Shown here piece after piece: positions 35,139 through 42,923 of a stretch of 64,000 nucleotides of DNA. Each line of letters starts with the position of its first letter. Position 1 is the stretch's first letter. The DNA comes from Sphaerochaeta pleomorpha str. Grapes. GTDB lineage: Bacteria > Spirochaetota > Spirochaetia > Sphaerochaetales > Sphaerochaetaceae. The DNA lies in NCBI RefSeq assembly GCF_000236685.1, contig NC_016633.1:3229815-3293814 (forward strand), in the 5' to 3' direction. Under the pieces are notes generated by a model. The model made no database searches. It saw nothing but the letters and a program-made list of their open reading frames with translations, and was not told where the DNA came from. Made by a program: the position numbers and the translations under genes.

Positions 35139-35684
35139 ATGCAAGGAACAAACAAGCCCTTGATTCTCCTTTATACGGGGAATGGGAAAGGAAAGACTAC
35201 TGCTGCCATGGGGCAGCTGATGCGCGCCTTTGGACATGGTGCCAAATGTGCCGTTGCCCAATTTATCAAGGATGATCCGGAAAAATTGGATATCGGCGAG
35301 TATCGTACAGCCAAAACCCTTGGGGTTGCCTGGAAAAACTTTGGATGTGGTTTTACCTGGGAAGGGGATAACGACAAAGTCAACGCAGAACTTGCAAAAA
35401 AAGGCTGGGAGCAGGTCAAGCGATGGATTTCTACAGGGGCCTTTGAGATGATTGTCCTTGATGAATTTACGTATGCACTTTCACTTGGATATCTCGATAC
35501 TGAACAGGTTTGTATCTGGATAGAAGACCATAAAGGAAAAAATGATTTCCCCCATTTGGTTATAACGGGAAGAGATGCACCTCCCCGATTGCTGGCCATA
35601 GCAGATATGGTCAGCGAGATTGTGGAGATCAAGCACCATTTGACCAGAACAGGAAGAAAATCAGAGGCAATGATTGAGTTTTAG
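35139..35684 (+). CDS. cobO: Cob(I)yrinic acid a,c-diamide adenosyltransferase
   Basis: CobO/BtuR/CobA-type enzymes transfer adenosyl from ATP to reduced corrinoid, giving the coenzyme form of B12. The 181-residue protein has the characteristic reversed P-loop YTGNGKGKTTAAMGQLMRA (residues 12-30) and the Walker-B-like MIVLDEFTYALSLGY, and ends with VEIKHHLTRTGRKSEAMIEF. No cobalamin synthesis gene or B12 riboswitch is nearby, so it probably serves salvage of imported corrinoids. It follows the lipoprotein gene by 3 nt. Confidence 0.94.
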   Translation: MQGTNKPLILLYTGNGKGKTTAAMGQLMRAFGHGAKCAVAQFIKDDPEKLDIGEYRTAKTLGVAWKNFGCGFTWEGDNDKVNAELAKKGWEQVKRWISTGAFEMIVLDEFTYALSLGYLDTEQVCIWIEDHKGKNDFPHLVITGRDAPPRLLAIADMVSEIVEIKHHLTRTGRKSEAMIEF

Positions 35685-35712
35685 GCCATCAAAACCAAAT
35701 GATAGCCTAAAA
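35679..35712 (+). terminator. Hairpin overlapping the cobO stop codon
   Basis: The stem TTTTAGGC/GCCTAAAA (8 bp), then one mismatch and ATCA/TGAT, with an 8-nt loop, begins inside the last codon of cobO. There is no long T-run after it, so termination efficiency is doubtful. Confidence 0.45.
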
Positions 35713-35734
35713 TGCAAGTTAGTATTAATTATTC

Positions 35735-35763
35735 TTCCCCATTTGCACTAATCTGGGTATAAT
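35735..35763 (+). promoter_or_regulatory. Promoter of the CpsB-AAA15-RloB-LuxR-esterase unit
   Basis: A consensus TATAAT (35758-35763) is preceded at 17 bp by a weak TTCCCC (35735-35740). The leader is about 15 nt and includes TAGGAG before the ATG at 35785. Confidence 0.5.
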
Positions 35764-35784
35764 CTCATGTAGGAGTAGTGTGAG

Positions 35785-36420
35785 ATGGGAATTTGTGATT
35801 TGCATTGCCACTTGTTGCCGGAGATAGATGATGGATCTGTTTCTCGAGAAAACTTCGAACGAATGTTACAGTTGTATCGAGAGAGCGGAGTTGGTTCAAT
35901 TGCTTTCACCCCGCATGTGTACAATCCTTATGTCACTACCAATATCTCAATGTTAAGGGGAACGTATGAATGGGCTGCATCCATTGCCTCTTCGATGGGA
36001 CTTGTAACCTATCTTGGCAGTGAGCTGTTCGTGGGGACTCAAAAAGTACTCAAAAGCGTTCCTATCAAAAATACCTATTCGTTAGTGGAATTTGGGATCA
36101 ACCTCCCTCCTGCAAATCTTTTTGAACGGCTTGAAGCCCTTGCAGGGACCGGTTTGACCGTGATTGTTGCCCATATTGAGCGGTATCGTTGGCTTTCAGT
36201 GGAAAGCCCCTTGCTCGCCCGGTTCAAGGATCTTGGCGCTTTGGTTCAGGTCAATGTAGAAGCAGTTGAGAGTGGATTGGCATTGCCTTACTTGCATGCT
36301 GGTCTTGTCGACATAATAGCAACCGATAACCATGGGGAGGAAAGCCTTCCCGGGCGATTGCTTTCAGTATTGGGTAATTGGCCTGAAGTGTACCAGAAGA
36401 TGGAACGCATGGGGCTATGA
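35785..36420 (+). CDS. CpsB/YwqE-like PHP-domain phosphoesterase
   Basis: This is a 211-residue protein of the PHP superfamily. The N-terminal CDLHCHLLPEIDDGS supplies the metal-binding histidines (7 and 9). FTPHVYNP, GSELFV, VAHIERYRW and ATDNHG provide the remaining ligands in the order seen in the manganese-dependent tyrosine phosphatases CpsB/CapC/YwqE. It is shorter than those (about 250 residues), and the final motif is TDNHG instead of the usual S/T-D-A-H. No capsule gene or BY-kinase is adjacent, so the phospho-target is unclear. It begins a five-gene codirectional unit. Confidence 0.8.
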   Translation: MGICDLHCHLLPEIDDGSVSRENFERMLQLYRESGVGSIAFTPHVYNPYVTTNISMLRGTYEWAASIASSMGLVTYLGSELFVGTQKVLKSVPIKNTYSLVEFGINLPPANLFERLEALAGTGLTVIVAHIERYRWLSVESPLLARFKDLGALVQVNVEAVESGLALPYLHAGLVDIIATDNHGEESLPGRLLSVLGNWPEVYQKMERMGL

Positions 36421-36463
36421 AGTTACAAGGATCTCTCCCCCTAGGGGCAAAAGGAGGTGGCTT

Positions 36464-37711
36464 ATGCTACTGGACATGACTATTGCGAACTTTAAGTCCG
36501 TGAAGTCTCCCCAGACTATTTCGTTTGAAGCTATCAGGGACAATAGGCTCTCAGAATCCAAAGTGGTGGTAGTTAACGAAAAGCTGAAATTGATCAAAAC
36601 GGCCGCAATCGTAGGACCTAACGGTGCTGGTAAAAGCACGTTTGTCAGGGCTCTTGAGGCGCTCAAAGGCATCGTTACCGCCTGTGAGGGGACTGAGAAT
36701 CCTCTTCTCGTCCTAGCCGGTACCTCGTTTGCCTATTCCGAAGTCAAAGGCCAACCTGCCACGATCATTATCAGGGTTCTCCTTGATCGCGGCGATGAGA
36801 CGCGTGAGGCTGAGATTGCACAATACACCCTGGTTGCCGACCGTGAGAAAATATATGAAGAGTCGTTGTACTATATTTTCGGAAGGTCAAAAAAGTTGAT
36901 GTTTGAGCGAAAGCTCATAGAATCGGTTTTGGTTGAACCTACCGAGGACCTCACCTATAAATACCGTTGGGGAAAAATGTACCGTGGTGAGAAAAAACGT
37001 CTGGTAAACAAGGTTGATGAGAAGCACTCCTTTTTGGCTGCCTCCAAGAACAAGGGAAGCGATACGACAACCCCGTTGTATACCTGGATCGAGGAATCCT
37101 TGCATCTTTTACCCATGGGCGTGTCGAATATTTCAGAAAAATATCTTATTCAGCAACTGACTGAACACCCCCAGTGGGTACAGCAACTCATAAATTTCCT
37201 CTGGAGTGTCGATATCACCGATATTCGTGATATCAGGGTTAAGGATGACCGTTTGATTTTCGTCCATACCAATGTCACCCAGCATTATGCCTCTTTCTTC
37301 TCTCTGGAAAGTTTGAGCCTCAGGCGTCTTTGTCTTATTGGTGTCGCTTTCTTTGAAAGTTTCATAAAGCCCAGAACCTTGATCATCGATGATTTCGGAA
37401 TGCTCCTGCATCCTGATGTGCTTGCCCATATCGTAGAGATATTCGAAGCCTGCAATACAGGGTATGGATCACAGATGCTCACGGTTGACTGCAACCCTTC
37501 CTTGCTACGGCCCAATTTGATGCGGCGTGACGGGGTGTACTTTGCAGAGAAAGACAGCGAGAGCGCCACTGTGTATTTCAGCCTGGCCAACTTCAAGTAT
37601 TCCCGGAGCAAGGATCGTACCCAGTCTCAATATATGAGCGGTGCCTTTGGTGCTTTGCCGATCCTCTCGGAGTTTTGTTTCGTTGATGGAACCAAGGATA
37701 AGGAGGTCTAA
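36464..37711 (+). CDS. AAA15 (AbiL-like) ATPase with altered active-site motifs
   Basis: This is a 415-residue ABC-like AAA15 protein resembling the ATPase partner of RloB in AbiL-type defence modules. Walker A GPNGAGKST (51-59) is intact and the C-terminal YMSGAFGALP (from 390) matches the family's YLxGRYGAIP. Other motifs differ from what I recall of the family. The ESDGT-like signature is ESLSL (282-286), the Walker B acid is IIDD rather than I-D-E (307-310), and the TTHD switch is VDCN (341-344). AAAGGAGGTGG before ATG 36464 fixes the start; the frame to 36332 is rejected. It is followed by rloB after 2 nt. ATPase activity is doubtful. Confidence 0.78.
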   Translation: MLLDMTIANFKSVKSPQTISFEAIRDNRLSESKVVVVNEKLKLIKTAAIVGPNGAGKSTFVRALEALKGIVTACEGTENPLLVLAGTSFAYSEVKGQPATIIIRVLLDRGDETREAEIAQYTLVADREKIYEESLYYIFGRSKKLMFERKLIESVLVEPTEDLTYKYRWGKMYRGEKKRLVNKVDEKHSFLAASKNKGSDTTTPLYTWIEESLHLLPMGVSNISEKYLIQQLTEHPQWVQQLINFLWSVDITDIRDIRVKDDRLIFVHTNVTQHYASFFSLESLSLRRLCLIGVAFFESFIKPRTLIIDDFGMLLHPDVLAHIVEIFEACNTGYGSQMLTVDCNPSLLRPNLMRRDGVYFAEKDSESATVYFSLANFKYSRSKDRTQSQYMSGAFGALPILSEFCFVDGTKDKEV

Positions 37712-37713
37712 CC

Positions 37714-38355
37714 ATGGCAAGAAAAAGAATCAAGGAAGAACCTCGCAAAACAATTCTGATAGTCACGGCAACCGAATCGGAAGCTCTGTATTTTTCCCAG
37801 ATGCGCAAGGACTGCAGGTTTTCGAATATGACTGTGCAGTGGGTAGAGAAATACAAGGATCTTACTGATTTGGTCAATATTTCCTCACGGATGCGCGGTG
37901 CTGGGAATTTTGCATCAGTCTGGGTTGTCTTTGGTCTTTCAGACCTGGAAATCACCCCTGAGGAAGTTAAGGCCTTGCTTCCGTATGCCAAGAAAAAGAA
38001 AGTAAAGCTCGCCTGGACAAATCCATCCTTCTCGCTTTGGTACCTGCTTCACCTACAAACCCCCCGTGGTTTTGTAGCGGAGTCCCAGACCATTGCCAAA
38101 GCCCTTGAAACCCCTCTGGCCGGTTTTTCCAAAGAGCCCGCCTATCTGCTTACCGACGGGTTGAACCTGCATCTGAAACTGTATCCTTACAAGGCACGGG
38201 CTGCAGTGAATGCAAGCAACTATAACAGTTTGGTGGAAGCCCGCCTGGGCTTGCCGGCAACTAACCTTATTTCCCTGTTCAATGACATAACCGATGTCTG
38301 CGGACTTGCCGATTTGACTCATAACCAAAAGCAACTCGGCATGAAAAAGAGCTGA
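37714..38355 (+). CDS. RloB-like (AbiLii-type) protein with degenerate TOPRIM-like residues
   Basis: This is a 213-residue protein with the RloB outline: basic start, beta strand KTILIVTATESEALYF (12-27), WVVFGLSDLE (70-79), TNPSFSLWYLLHL (102-114). In typical RloB proteins these read roughly IVCEGEKTEPxYF, WxVFDxD and SNPCFELWLLLHF. Here the motif-I Glu, the first Asp of the D-x-D and the Glu of FELW are all replaced. The frame is intact, so the protein is expressed but probably not a nuclease. It follows the AAA15 gene by 2 nt and the next gene by 7 nt, indicating co-expression. Confidence 0.72.
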   Translation: MARKRIKEEPRKTILIVTATESEALYFSQMRKDCRFSNMTVQWVEKYKDLTDLVNISSRMRGAGNFASVWVVFGLSDLEITPEEVKALLPYAKKKKVKLAWTNPSFSLWYLLHLQTPRGFVAESQTIAKALETPLAGFSKEPAYLLTDGLNLHLKLYPYKARAAVNASNYNSLVEARLGLPATNLISLFNDITDVCGLADLTHNQKQLGMKKS

Positions 38356-38362
38356 GGAACCT

Positions 38363-39250
38363 GTGAATGGAGTAACCCTTCTCGTCTATATGCTTGCGTT
38401 TGCCATAGGCTGTATGACTTTGGCACTAGCTGTAGTGTATTGTATCCAGAGCCCTCATACCTGGACAAAATATTTTATCATCTGCCATGCATCCCTTTTG
38501 GGATGCATGATGTTCCTTGCTTTGCAACTTATATCGAGTTTATTCCTTTCTGGTCAAACCTCTGTGGTAATCGGGTATGTAATTGAGGGCATAATTATCG
38601 CAGATATTACGTTTTTGACGGTTTTTATCCCGTATTTTACGACTTGGGTAATCGCTCAGCCCTGGAGGAATCCCTACAGGCTGTTGTTTTTCTGTCTCGG
38701 CGGAATCTATCTTGCCTGTGGTGTTCTCAATGTAATTTTTGAAATCAAGATCCTTTCGGATATAACGATACTGCTTTTTGTATTTGTCGTTGGGTTTTGC
38801 CTGATTGTCATGTTGAAAAATATCAACTCGATCGAAGATAAACGGGCCAGGGCCACTTGCTTTGCAACCATTATCGTGAGTGCCACAATGCTTCCGGCCA
38901 TTATGCTCGCCCTTTTCTTCCCTGCGATCAAGCCCCTGATGTATGGTATTTACTTTTTGGCATTTTCCATAACCATTATGACCTTTCTCTTTATGGAATT
39001 CACAGGACGTAGCAGGGAGATGCTTCAGGCAAAGAAAGAACTTACCCTTGCAGACCTTGAGCCCTATCATATCACCGAGCGTGAATTCGGGGTAATCCAG
39101 CTTATCAGCAAGGGTTTGACCAATAAGGAAATTGCAAGCGAACTGAATATCAGTGCCAATACGGTAAACAATCATGTTGCCAATATTTTTTCCAAGGCAA
39201 AGGTTCGTAGCAGAATCGATTTGCTGAATTTGCTTAAACAGCCTTGGTAA
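38363..39250 (+). CDS. Membrane-embedded LuxR-type regulator (7TM sensor with HTH)
   Basis: This is a 295-residue protein with about seven hydrophobic helices in residues 5-215 (first helix LLVYMLAFAIGCMTLALAVVYCI). A short linker and a C-terminal LuxR/GerE helix-turn-helix follow (ITEREFGVIQLISKGLTNKEIASELNISANTVNNHVANIFSKAKV). DNA binding from a membrane-anchored sensor avoids a separate kinase. Such 7TM-LuxR proteins recur in spirochaetes and some Actinobacteria; the signal is unknown. It starts with GTG at 38363, with GAGGA upstream. The co-directional neighbours on both sides suggest it controls its own operon or a linked envelope process. Confidence 0.85.
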   Translation: MNGVTLLVYMLAFAIGCMTLALAVVYCIQSPHTWTKYFIICHASLLGCMMFLALQLISSLFLSGQTSVVIGYVIEGIIIADITFLTVFIPYFTTWVIAQPWRNPYRLLFFCLGGIYLACGVLNVIFEIKILSDITILLFVFVVGFCLIVMLKNINSIEDKRARATCFATIIVSATMLPAIMLALFFPAIKPLMYGIYFLAFSITIMTFLFMEFTGRSREMLQAKKELTLADLEPYHITEREFGVIQLISKGLTNKEIASELNISANTVNNHVANIFSKAKVRSRIDLLNLLKQPW

Positions 39251-39263
39251 GGAGGAGATTCCC

Positions 39264-40100
39264 ATGCATATAAGCTATGATGTATCTGACTGGACGAGAA
39301 AACACTATCAGGACAAAGGACCCGTACGTATGTGTGCGCGCCCATGGAAAATGGTTCATGACGAAAAGGCAGCCAAGGCTGTCCTTTGCTGTCATGGTTA
39401 TACCGGGTATCCGGGAGAATTGATTAGGCCTGGCAAAGACCTCTATGAGGCTGGTTTCGATGTCTATGCGGTCAGATATCCCGGGCATGGGACTACAGGC
39501 GAGGATTTTCTGCAAAGCAAGGCAGAGGATTGGATCGGGGTTGCCTATGATGCCTATGCAGAGTTGAAAGATCAGTATGAAGAGGTGTATTTGGTGGGGC
39601 ACTCCATGGGTGGGGCCATCGCTACGATTATCAGCGACGCCTTTGATGCGAAACGGTTGGCCCTTCTCGCCCCTGCCTTGGTTATACCTTCTGTTCCGGT
39701 TGCCCGGATTCGGTTTTTGCGGCATTTTGTCACGAAGACAAAAAAAGAATGGAAACGCGATCCCCTATACAAATTCTATTATGAAGGGGATCCTGATGAC
39801 GATGCTTTTTTGGGAAGCCAATACTGGTCGTTCAATTATCCGAAATCTATTTGGGAGTTGGAACGGGTACGCGCTCAAGCAGTAGCTTGCCTTGATCACC
39901 TCAAGGCTGATACCCTTTCTATCAGCGGGGGCCTTGATGTCACCATTCCTGAGGAGGCCTCAGTACTGGTTGTTGGCAAGAAACTGGGCAAGAATAAGCA
40001 TTTGCATATTCCCACTGCTACCCATCTGATGCCCTATGATAAAGATCTGAACGCACAGGATGAAGCAATGAAAGCCGTGGTAGACTGGCTGTCAAAGTAG
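39264..40100 (+). CDS. Alpha/beta hydrolase (carboxylesterase/monoglyceride lipase type)
   Basis: This is a 278-residue cytoplasmic hydrolase. CCHGYTGYPGELI supplies the oxyanion HG; GHSMGG carries the nucleophile Ser. The Asp in LDVTIP and the His in ATHLMPYD complete the triad, the arrangement of Est30-like carboxylesterases and monoacylglycerol lipases. GGAGGAG precedes the ATG, 13 nt after the LuxR gene. It is the last gene of the unit; its end overlaps the convergent S41-like gene by 9 nt. The substrate is unknown. Confidence 0.88.
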   Translation: MHISYDVSDWTRKHYQDKGPVRMCARPWKMVHDEKAAKAVLCCHGYTGYPGELIRPGKDLYEAGFDVYAVRYPGHGTTGEDFLQSKAEDWIGVAYDAYAELKDQYEEVYLVGHSMGGAIATIISDAFDAKRLALLAPALVIPSVPVARIRFLRHFVTKTKKEWKRDPLYKFYYEGDPDDDAFLGSQYWSFNYPKSIWELERVRAQAVACLDHLKADTLSISGGLDVTIPEEASVLVVGKKLGKNKHLHIPTATHLMPYDKDLNAQDEAMKAVVDWLSK

Positions 40101-41330
40101 GGTAGCCACTACTGAGTCTATGCCATTGAGATAATCGCCAAGGGTTTGTTCAACCAAGATGTCGGGTTGCAAGGAACCCTTGGTTTTTTTATCCATCACA
40201 AAGTGCTTCGAAGAATAATAGAGTGTGTTGCCACTATTTTCCAGTAGTTGGGTTTTTACTTCCCCAAAGTGGTTCACGCTCCCTCCTGTGTCATCGCCCA
40301 CAAGGGTGCAGAGTGTCCTTTGCTTGCATTGGACCGCATTCATGAGTGCTGAGGAAAAGGTTCCCCCCCCTATAAGTGTGAACAGTGTAAGCGGTTGTTC
40401 TTTCTGTATGGAAGCTATTTCCTTGATGAAAGGTTCCAGCAGGGCAGAGTTCCCTCCGCCGTTGAAACGGAGGTCTAACAGCAGGGTATCGCTTTTTTCG
40501 GTACGGATGATTGTGGTGACTTCGCTGATGAATTGCCAAATCGGGTAATCTGGATCATTTGAGCATGAGTTGTATTGGATGAACAGAGTGTTTTTCCCCA
40601 TCCTGAGATACCGATACGGTTCGCGGTTAGGGAATGTCACCGGATAGGTTTTTGGCTGTAAGGTCACAAGTTTGTCTTTGTTTAAGTTTTCAATGGGTAC
40701 GCTTTGCAGTGAAAGGCAGCTTCCTTCCCTGGTTTCGATATAAAGGGGTTCTCCTGGTTTTGCCAGGTTTGTAAAAACCAATGCCGAAGGAAGGTTCATA
40801 AGATTTGGTAACGATTGTTGGAGCCAGGCTTCATTGTCATGGCTGACAAGAACCGATAGGGCTGTTTCGACCTCTTGCATCGAGTATCCATTCAAAGAAG
40901 AGATTTCCTCCCCAAGATGTGCACTGTATGCATTATCGATTGCCCCAAGGTAATAGTGCCCGGCAAATCTGGAAAAGGCCAGGGGGAAAACGCGGAGGGT
41001 TTTCTGCATTTCCCCGGACATGGCCAGGGAGGTGTGGCTATCCCCCAGCTTCGCTAAAAGGCTTCTCATTGCAAAATATTGCATTGTTGCATCTCTGTCG
41101 TCATAGAGGTTTTCCGTCGAGATAGCCAGGTCAATGAATTCCTGTCTGCCAATCTGGGAATACGGATCAGGATGGTTCGCCTCAAGGGTCTGTACAATAT
41201 TCGCCAAATCCTTTGCAAAGGGGGTGTCCCCTCCTGTATAGGGAACCATGCTATTACAGGAGATAAGTGTACTGGCTAACAAAACCAATACATAAGGCAA
41301 TAGGGTTGGGGCAACAAGTCTGGTTTTCAT
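40092..41330 (-). CDS. Lipoprotein related to S41 (tail-specific) peptidases
   Basis: This is a 412-residue lipoprotein with signal LVAPTLLPYVLVLLASTL, lipobox LISC and lipidated Cys at about 25. It has an N-terminal helical region (FAKDLANIVQTLEANHPDPYSQIG, as in S41-like proteins), a PDZ-like middle (LGEEISSLNGYSMQEVETALS) and a C-terminal catalytic-like fold. The latter has LLLDLRFNGGGNSALL and GGGTFSSALMNAV, where the Ser after TF matches the S41 nucleophile. The usual general-base Lys is not obvious, so it may be a divergent or inactive member. The promoter ends 7 nt before the ATG. Confidence 0.75.
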   Translation of the reverse strand: MKTRLVAPTLLPYVLVLLASTLISCNSMVPYTGGDTPFAKDLANIVQTLEANHPDPYSQIGRQEFIDLAISTENLYDDRDATMQYFAMRSLLAKLGDSHTSLAMSGEMQKTLRVFPLAFSRFAGHYYLGAIDNAYSAHLGEEISSLNGYSMQEVETALSVLVSHDNEAWLQQSLPNLMNLPSALVFTNLAKPGEPLYIETREGSCLSLQSVPIENLNKDKLVTLQPKTYPVTFPNREPYRYLRMGKNTLFIQYNSCSNDPDYPIWQFISEVTTIIRTEKSDTLLLDLRFNGGGNSALLEPFIKEIASIQKEQPLTLFTLIGGGTFSSALMNAVQCKQRTLCTLVGDDTGGSVNHFGEVKTQLLENSGNTLYYSSKHFVMDKKTKGSLQPDILVEQTLGDYLNGIDSVVATLL

Positions 41331-41337
41331 TTACCTG

Positions 41338-41366
41338 AGTATATCTAACAGCCAAAACCCTTGCAA
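41338..41366 (-). promoter_or_regulatory. Leaderless promoter of the S41-like lipoprotein gene
   Basis: On the minus strand TTGCAA (41361-41366), a 17-bp spacer and TATACT (41338-41343) end 7 nt before the ATG at 41330. The intervening CAGGTAA contains at most a very weak ribosome site, and the transcript would start at about the ATG. Confidence 0.6.
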
Positions 41367-41386
41367 GCGCGATACTCCGTTGTTGC

Positions 41387-41392
41387 TATAAT
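41387..41392 (+). promoter_or_regulatory. Extended -10 of the gltX-glyQS-tyrS operon
   Basis: TGC-TATAAT (box 41387-41392) is a consensus extended -10; no good -35 is present at 17 bp. The leader is about 40 nt and carries AGAGGAG before the gltX ATG at 41438. Confidence 0.55.
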
Positions 41393-41437
41393 CCTTTATT
41401 TGCGATACAACAGTACCATTAAGAGGAGTAAATTCCG

Positions 41438-42922
41438 ATGGAAGTCCGAGTTCGTTATGCCCCTTCCCCGACCGGTTTACAACATATCGGTGGTGTTAGG
41501 ACGGCTTTGTTCAATTATTTCTTCGCCCGTGCCAACGGGGGGAAGTTCATTTTGCGTGTTGAGGATACCGACCAAGAGCGGTATAGCGATGAATCACTCC
41601 AGGATCTGTATGATACACTCTCCTGGTTGGGTATTTCTTGGGATGAAGGTCCCATTGTGGGTGGTCCCTGCGGCCCCTATATCCAGAGTGAACGATTCGA
41701 ATTATATAAGAAATATGCAGAGCAACTGGTTCGTGACGGAAAAGCCTATTACTGCTACTGCTCAAGTGAAAGGCTTGAACAGCTTCGCAGTGAACAACAG
41801 GCAGCGAAGAGCGAGCAACAGGGCTATGACCGACATTGTCGCACGCTTACTGATGAGCAGCGCTCTGCATATGAGCGTCAGGGAATTAAACCGGTTATCC
41901 GGTTGAAAGTACCCCTTGACGGAAAGACTACGTTCCATGATGTCCTGATGGGGGATATTACCCGTAGGAACCGTGATGTGAGTCCTGACCCTGTTCTGCT
42001 TAAGAGTGACGGTTTCCCTACCTATCACCTTGCAAATGTCATTGATGACCACATGATGGGCATAACCCACATCATGAGGGCCCAGGAATGGATTCCTTCC
42101 GGGCCTTTGCACATTCTGTTGTATGAAGCCTTTGGTTGGGAACCGCCTTTGTATTGTCATCTTCCTATGGTTATGGGCAAAGACGGCCAGAAGCTTTCCA
42201 AGCGCCATGGTTCCACTTCTGTCCGTGATTTCAGGGAGAAGGGATATCTTCCCGAGGCTTTGATGAACTATGTAAGCCTTGTCGGTTGGTCCTATGACGG
42301 GCAACGGGAATTTTTCAGCAAGCAGGATTTGGAACAGCTTTTCTGCCTGGAGAAGATCAACAAGGCCCCAGGTGTGTTCGATTATAAGAAACTCGATTGG
42401 TTTAACGGCCAATATATCCGTCAGAAGGACGATGCAGAACTTTCATTGCTGCTGCTGCCGTATCTGGAGAAAGCGGGTTTTGTCTCCCTGCCCCTTACCG
42501 AGACACAACAGGAACGTCTTTCTTCGTTGGTGCCTGCTGTCAAGGAACGTATGAAAGTGCTATCCGATGTCGTAGAGCTTTCCAGGTTCTTGTTCGAGGA
42601 GCCAAATCTTTGCGACCCCAGTGCTTTCTGTGGGAAAGGCGTGGACCTTCCTACGACGTTCACAGCCTTGGAGAAGGCTTATGCAATTTTGCGTAATGGC
42701 TTGGAGACAGGTTTGGAAGACAGTATCATCGAAAGCCAGCTGGTAGACCTGGCCACTTCAATGGAGATTAAAGTGAACGGGGTGTTTATGCCCATCAGGG
42801 TAGCGATTACCGGTAGTTCGGTTAGTCTTCCTTTGTTTGACTCGATCCGCCTGCTTGGGCAGGGGAAAACGTTCGATAGAATTGAAAAAGCATTGGCATT
42901 GCTGAAAAGTGAGGTACGGTAA
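41438..42922 (+). CDS. gltX: Glutamyl-tRNA synthetase
   Basis: GltX is a class I synthetase charging tRNA-Glu (and possibly tRNA-Gln). The 494-residue protein starts VRYAPSPTGLQHIGGVRTALFN with the HIGH motif as HIGG, and has KMSKS as GQKLSKRHG (about 250). The C-terminal region is the bacterial anticodon-binding helix cage. It is the first of three aminoacyl-tRNA synthetase genes in a row. There is no gatCAB or glutaminyl synthetase gene in the window, so its discriminating or non-discriminating nature is unknown. Confidence 0.96.
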   Translation: MEVRVRYAPSPTGLQHIGGVRTALFNYFFARANGGKFILRVEDTDQERYSDESLQDLYDTLSWLGISWDEGPIVGGPCGPYIQSERFELYKKYAEQLVRDGKAYYCYCSSERLEQLRSEQQAAKSEQQGYDRHCRTLTDEQRSAYERQGIKPVIRLKVPLDGKTTFHDVLMGDITRRNRDVSPDPVLLKSDGFPTYHLANVIDDHMMGITHIMRAQEWIPSGPLHILLYEAFGWEPPLYCHLPMVMGKDGQKLSKRHGSTSVRDFREKGYLPEALMNYVSLVGWSYDGQREFFSKQDLEQLFCLEKINKAPGVFDYKKLDWFNGQYIRQKDDAELSLLLLPYLEKAGFVSLPLTETQQERLSSLVPAVKERMKVLSDVVELSRFLFEEPNLCDPSAFCGKGVDLPTTFTALEKAYAILRNGLETGLEDSIIESQLVDLATSMEIKVNGVFMPIRVAITGSSVSLPLFDSIRLLGQGKTFDRIEKALALLKSEVR

Positions 42923-42923
42923 A

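Noticed and set aside
35679-35784. Possible cobalamin riboswitch near cobO/cpsB
   Set aside because: No B12-box sequence and the spacing is too short; only a simple hairpin is present.
36464-38355. Mobile or horizontally acquired defence island
   Set aside because: No integrase, transposase, tRNA flank or sharp base-composition change is seen around the AAA15/RloB pair.
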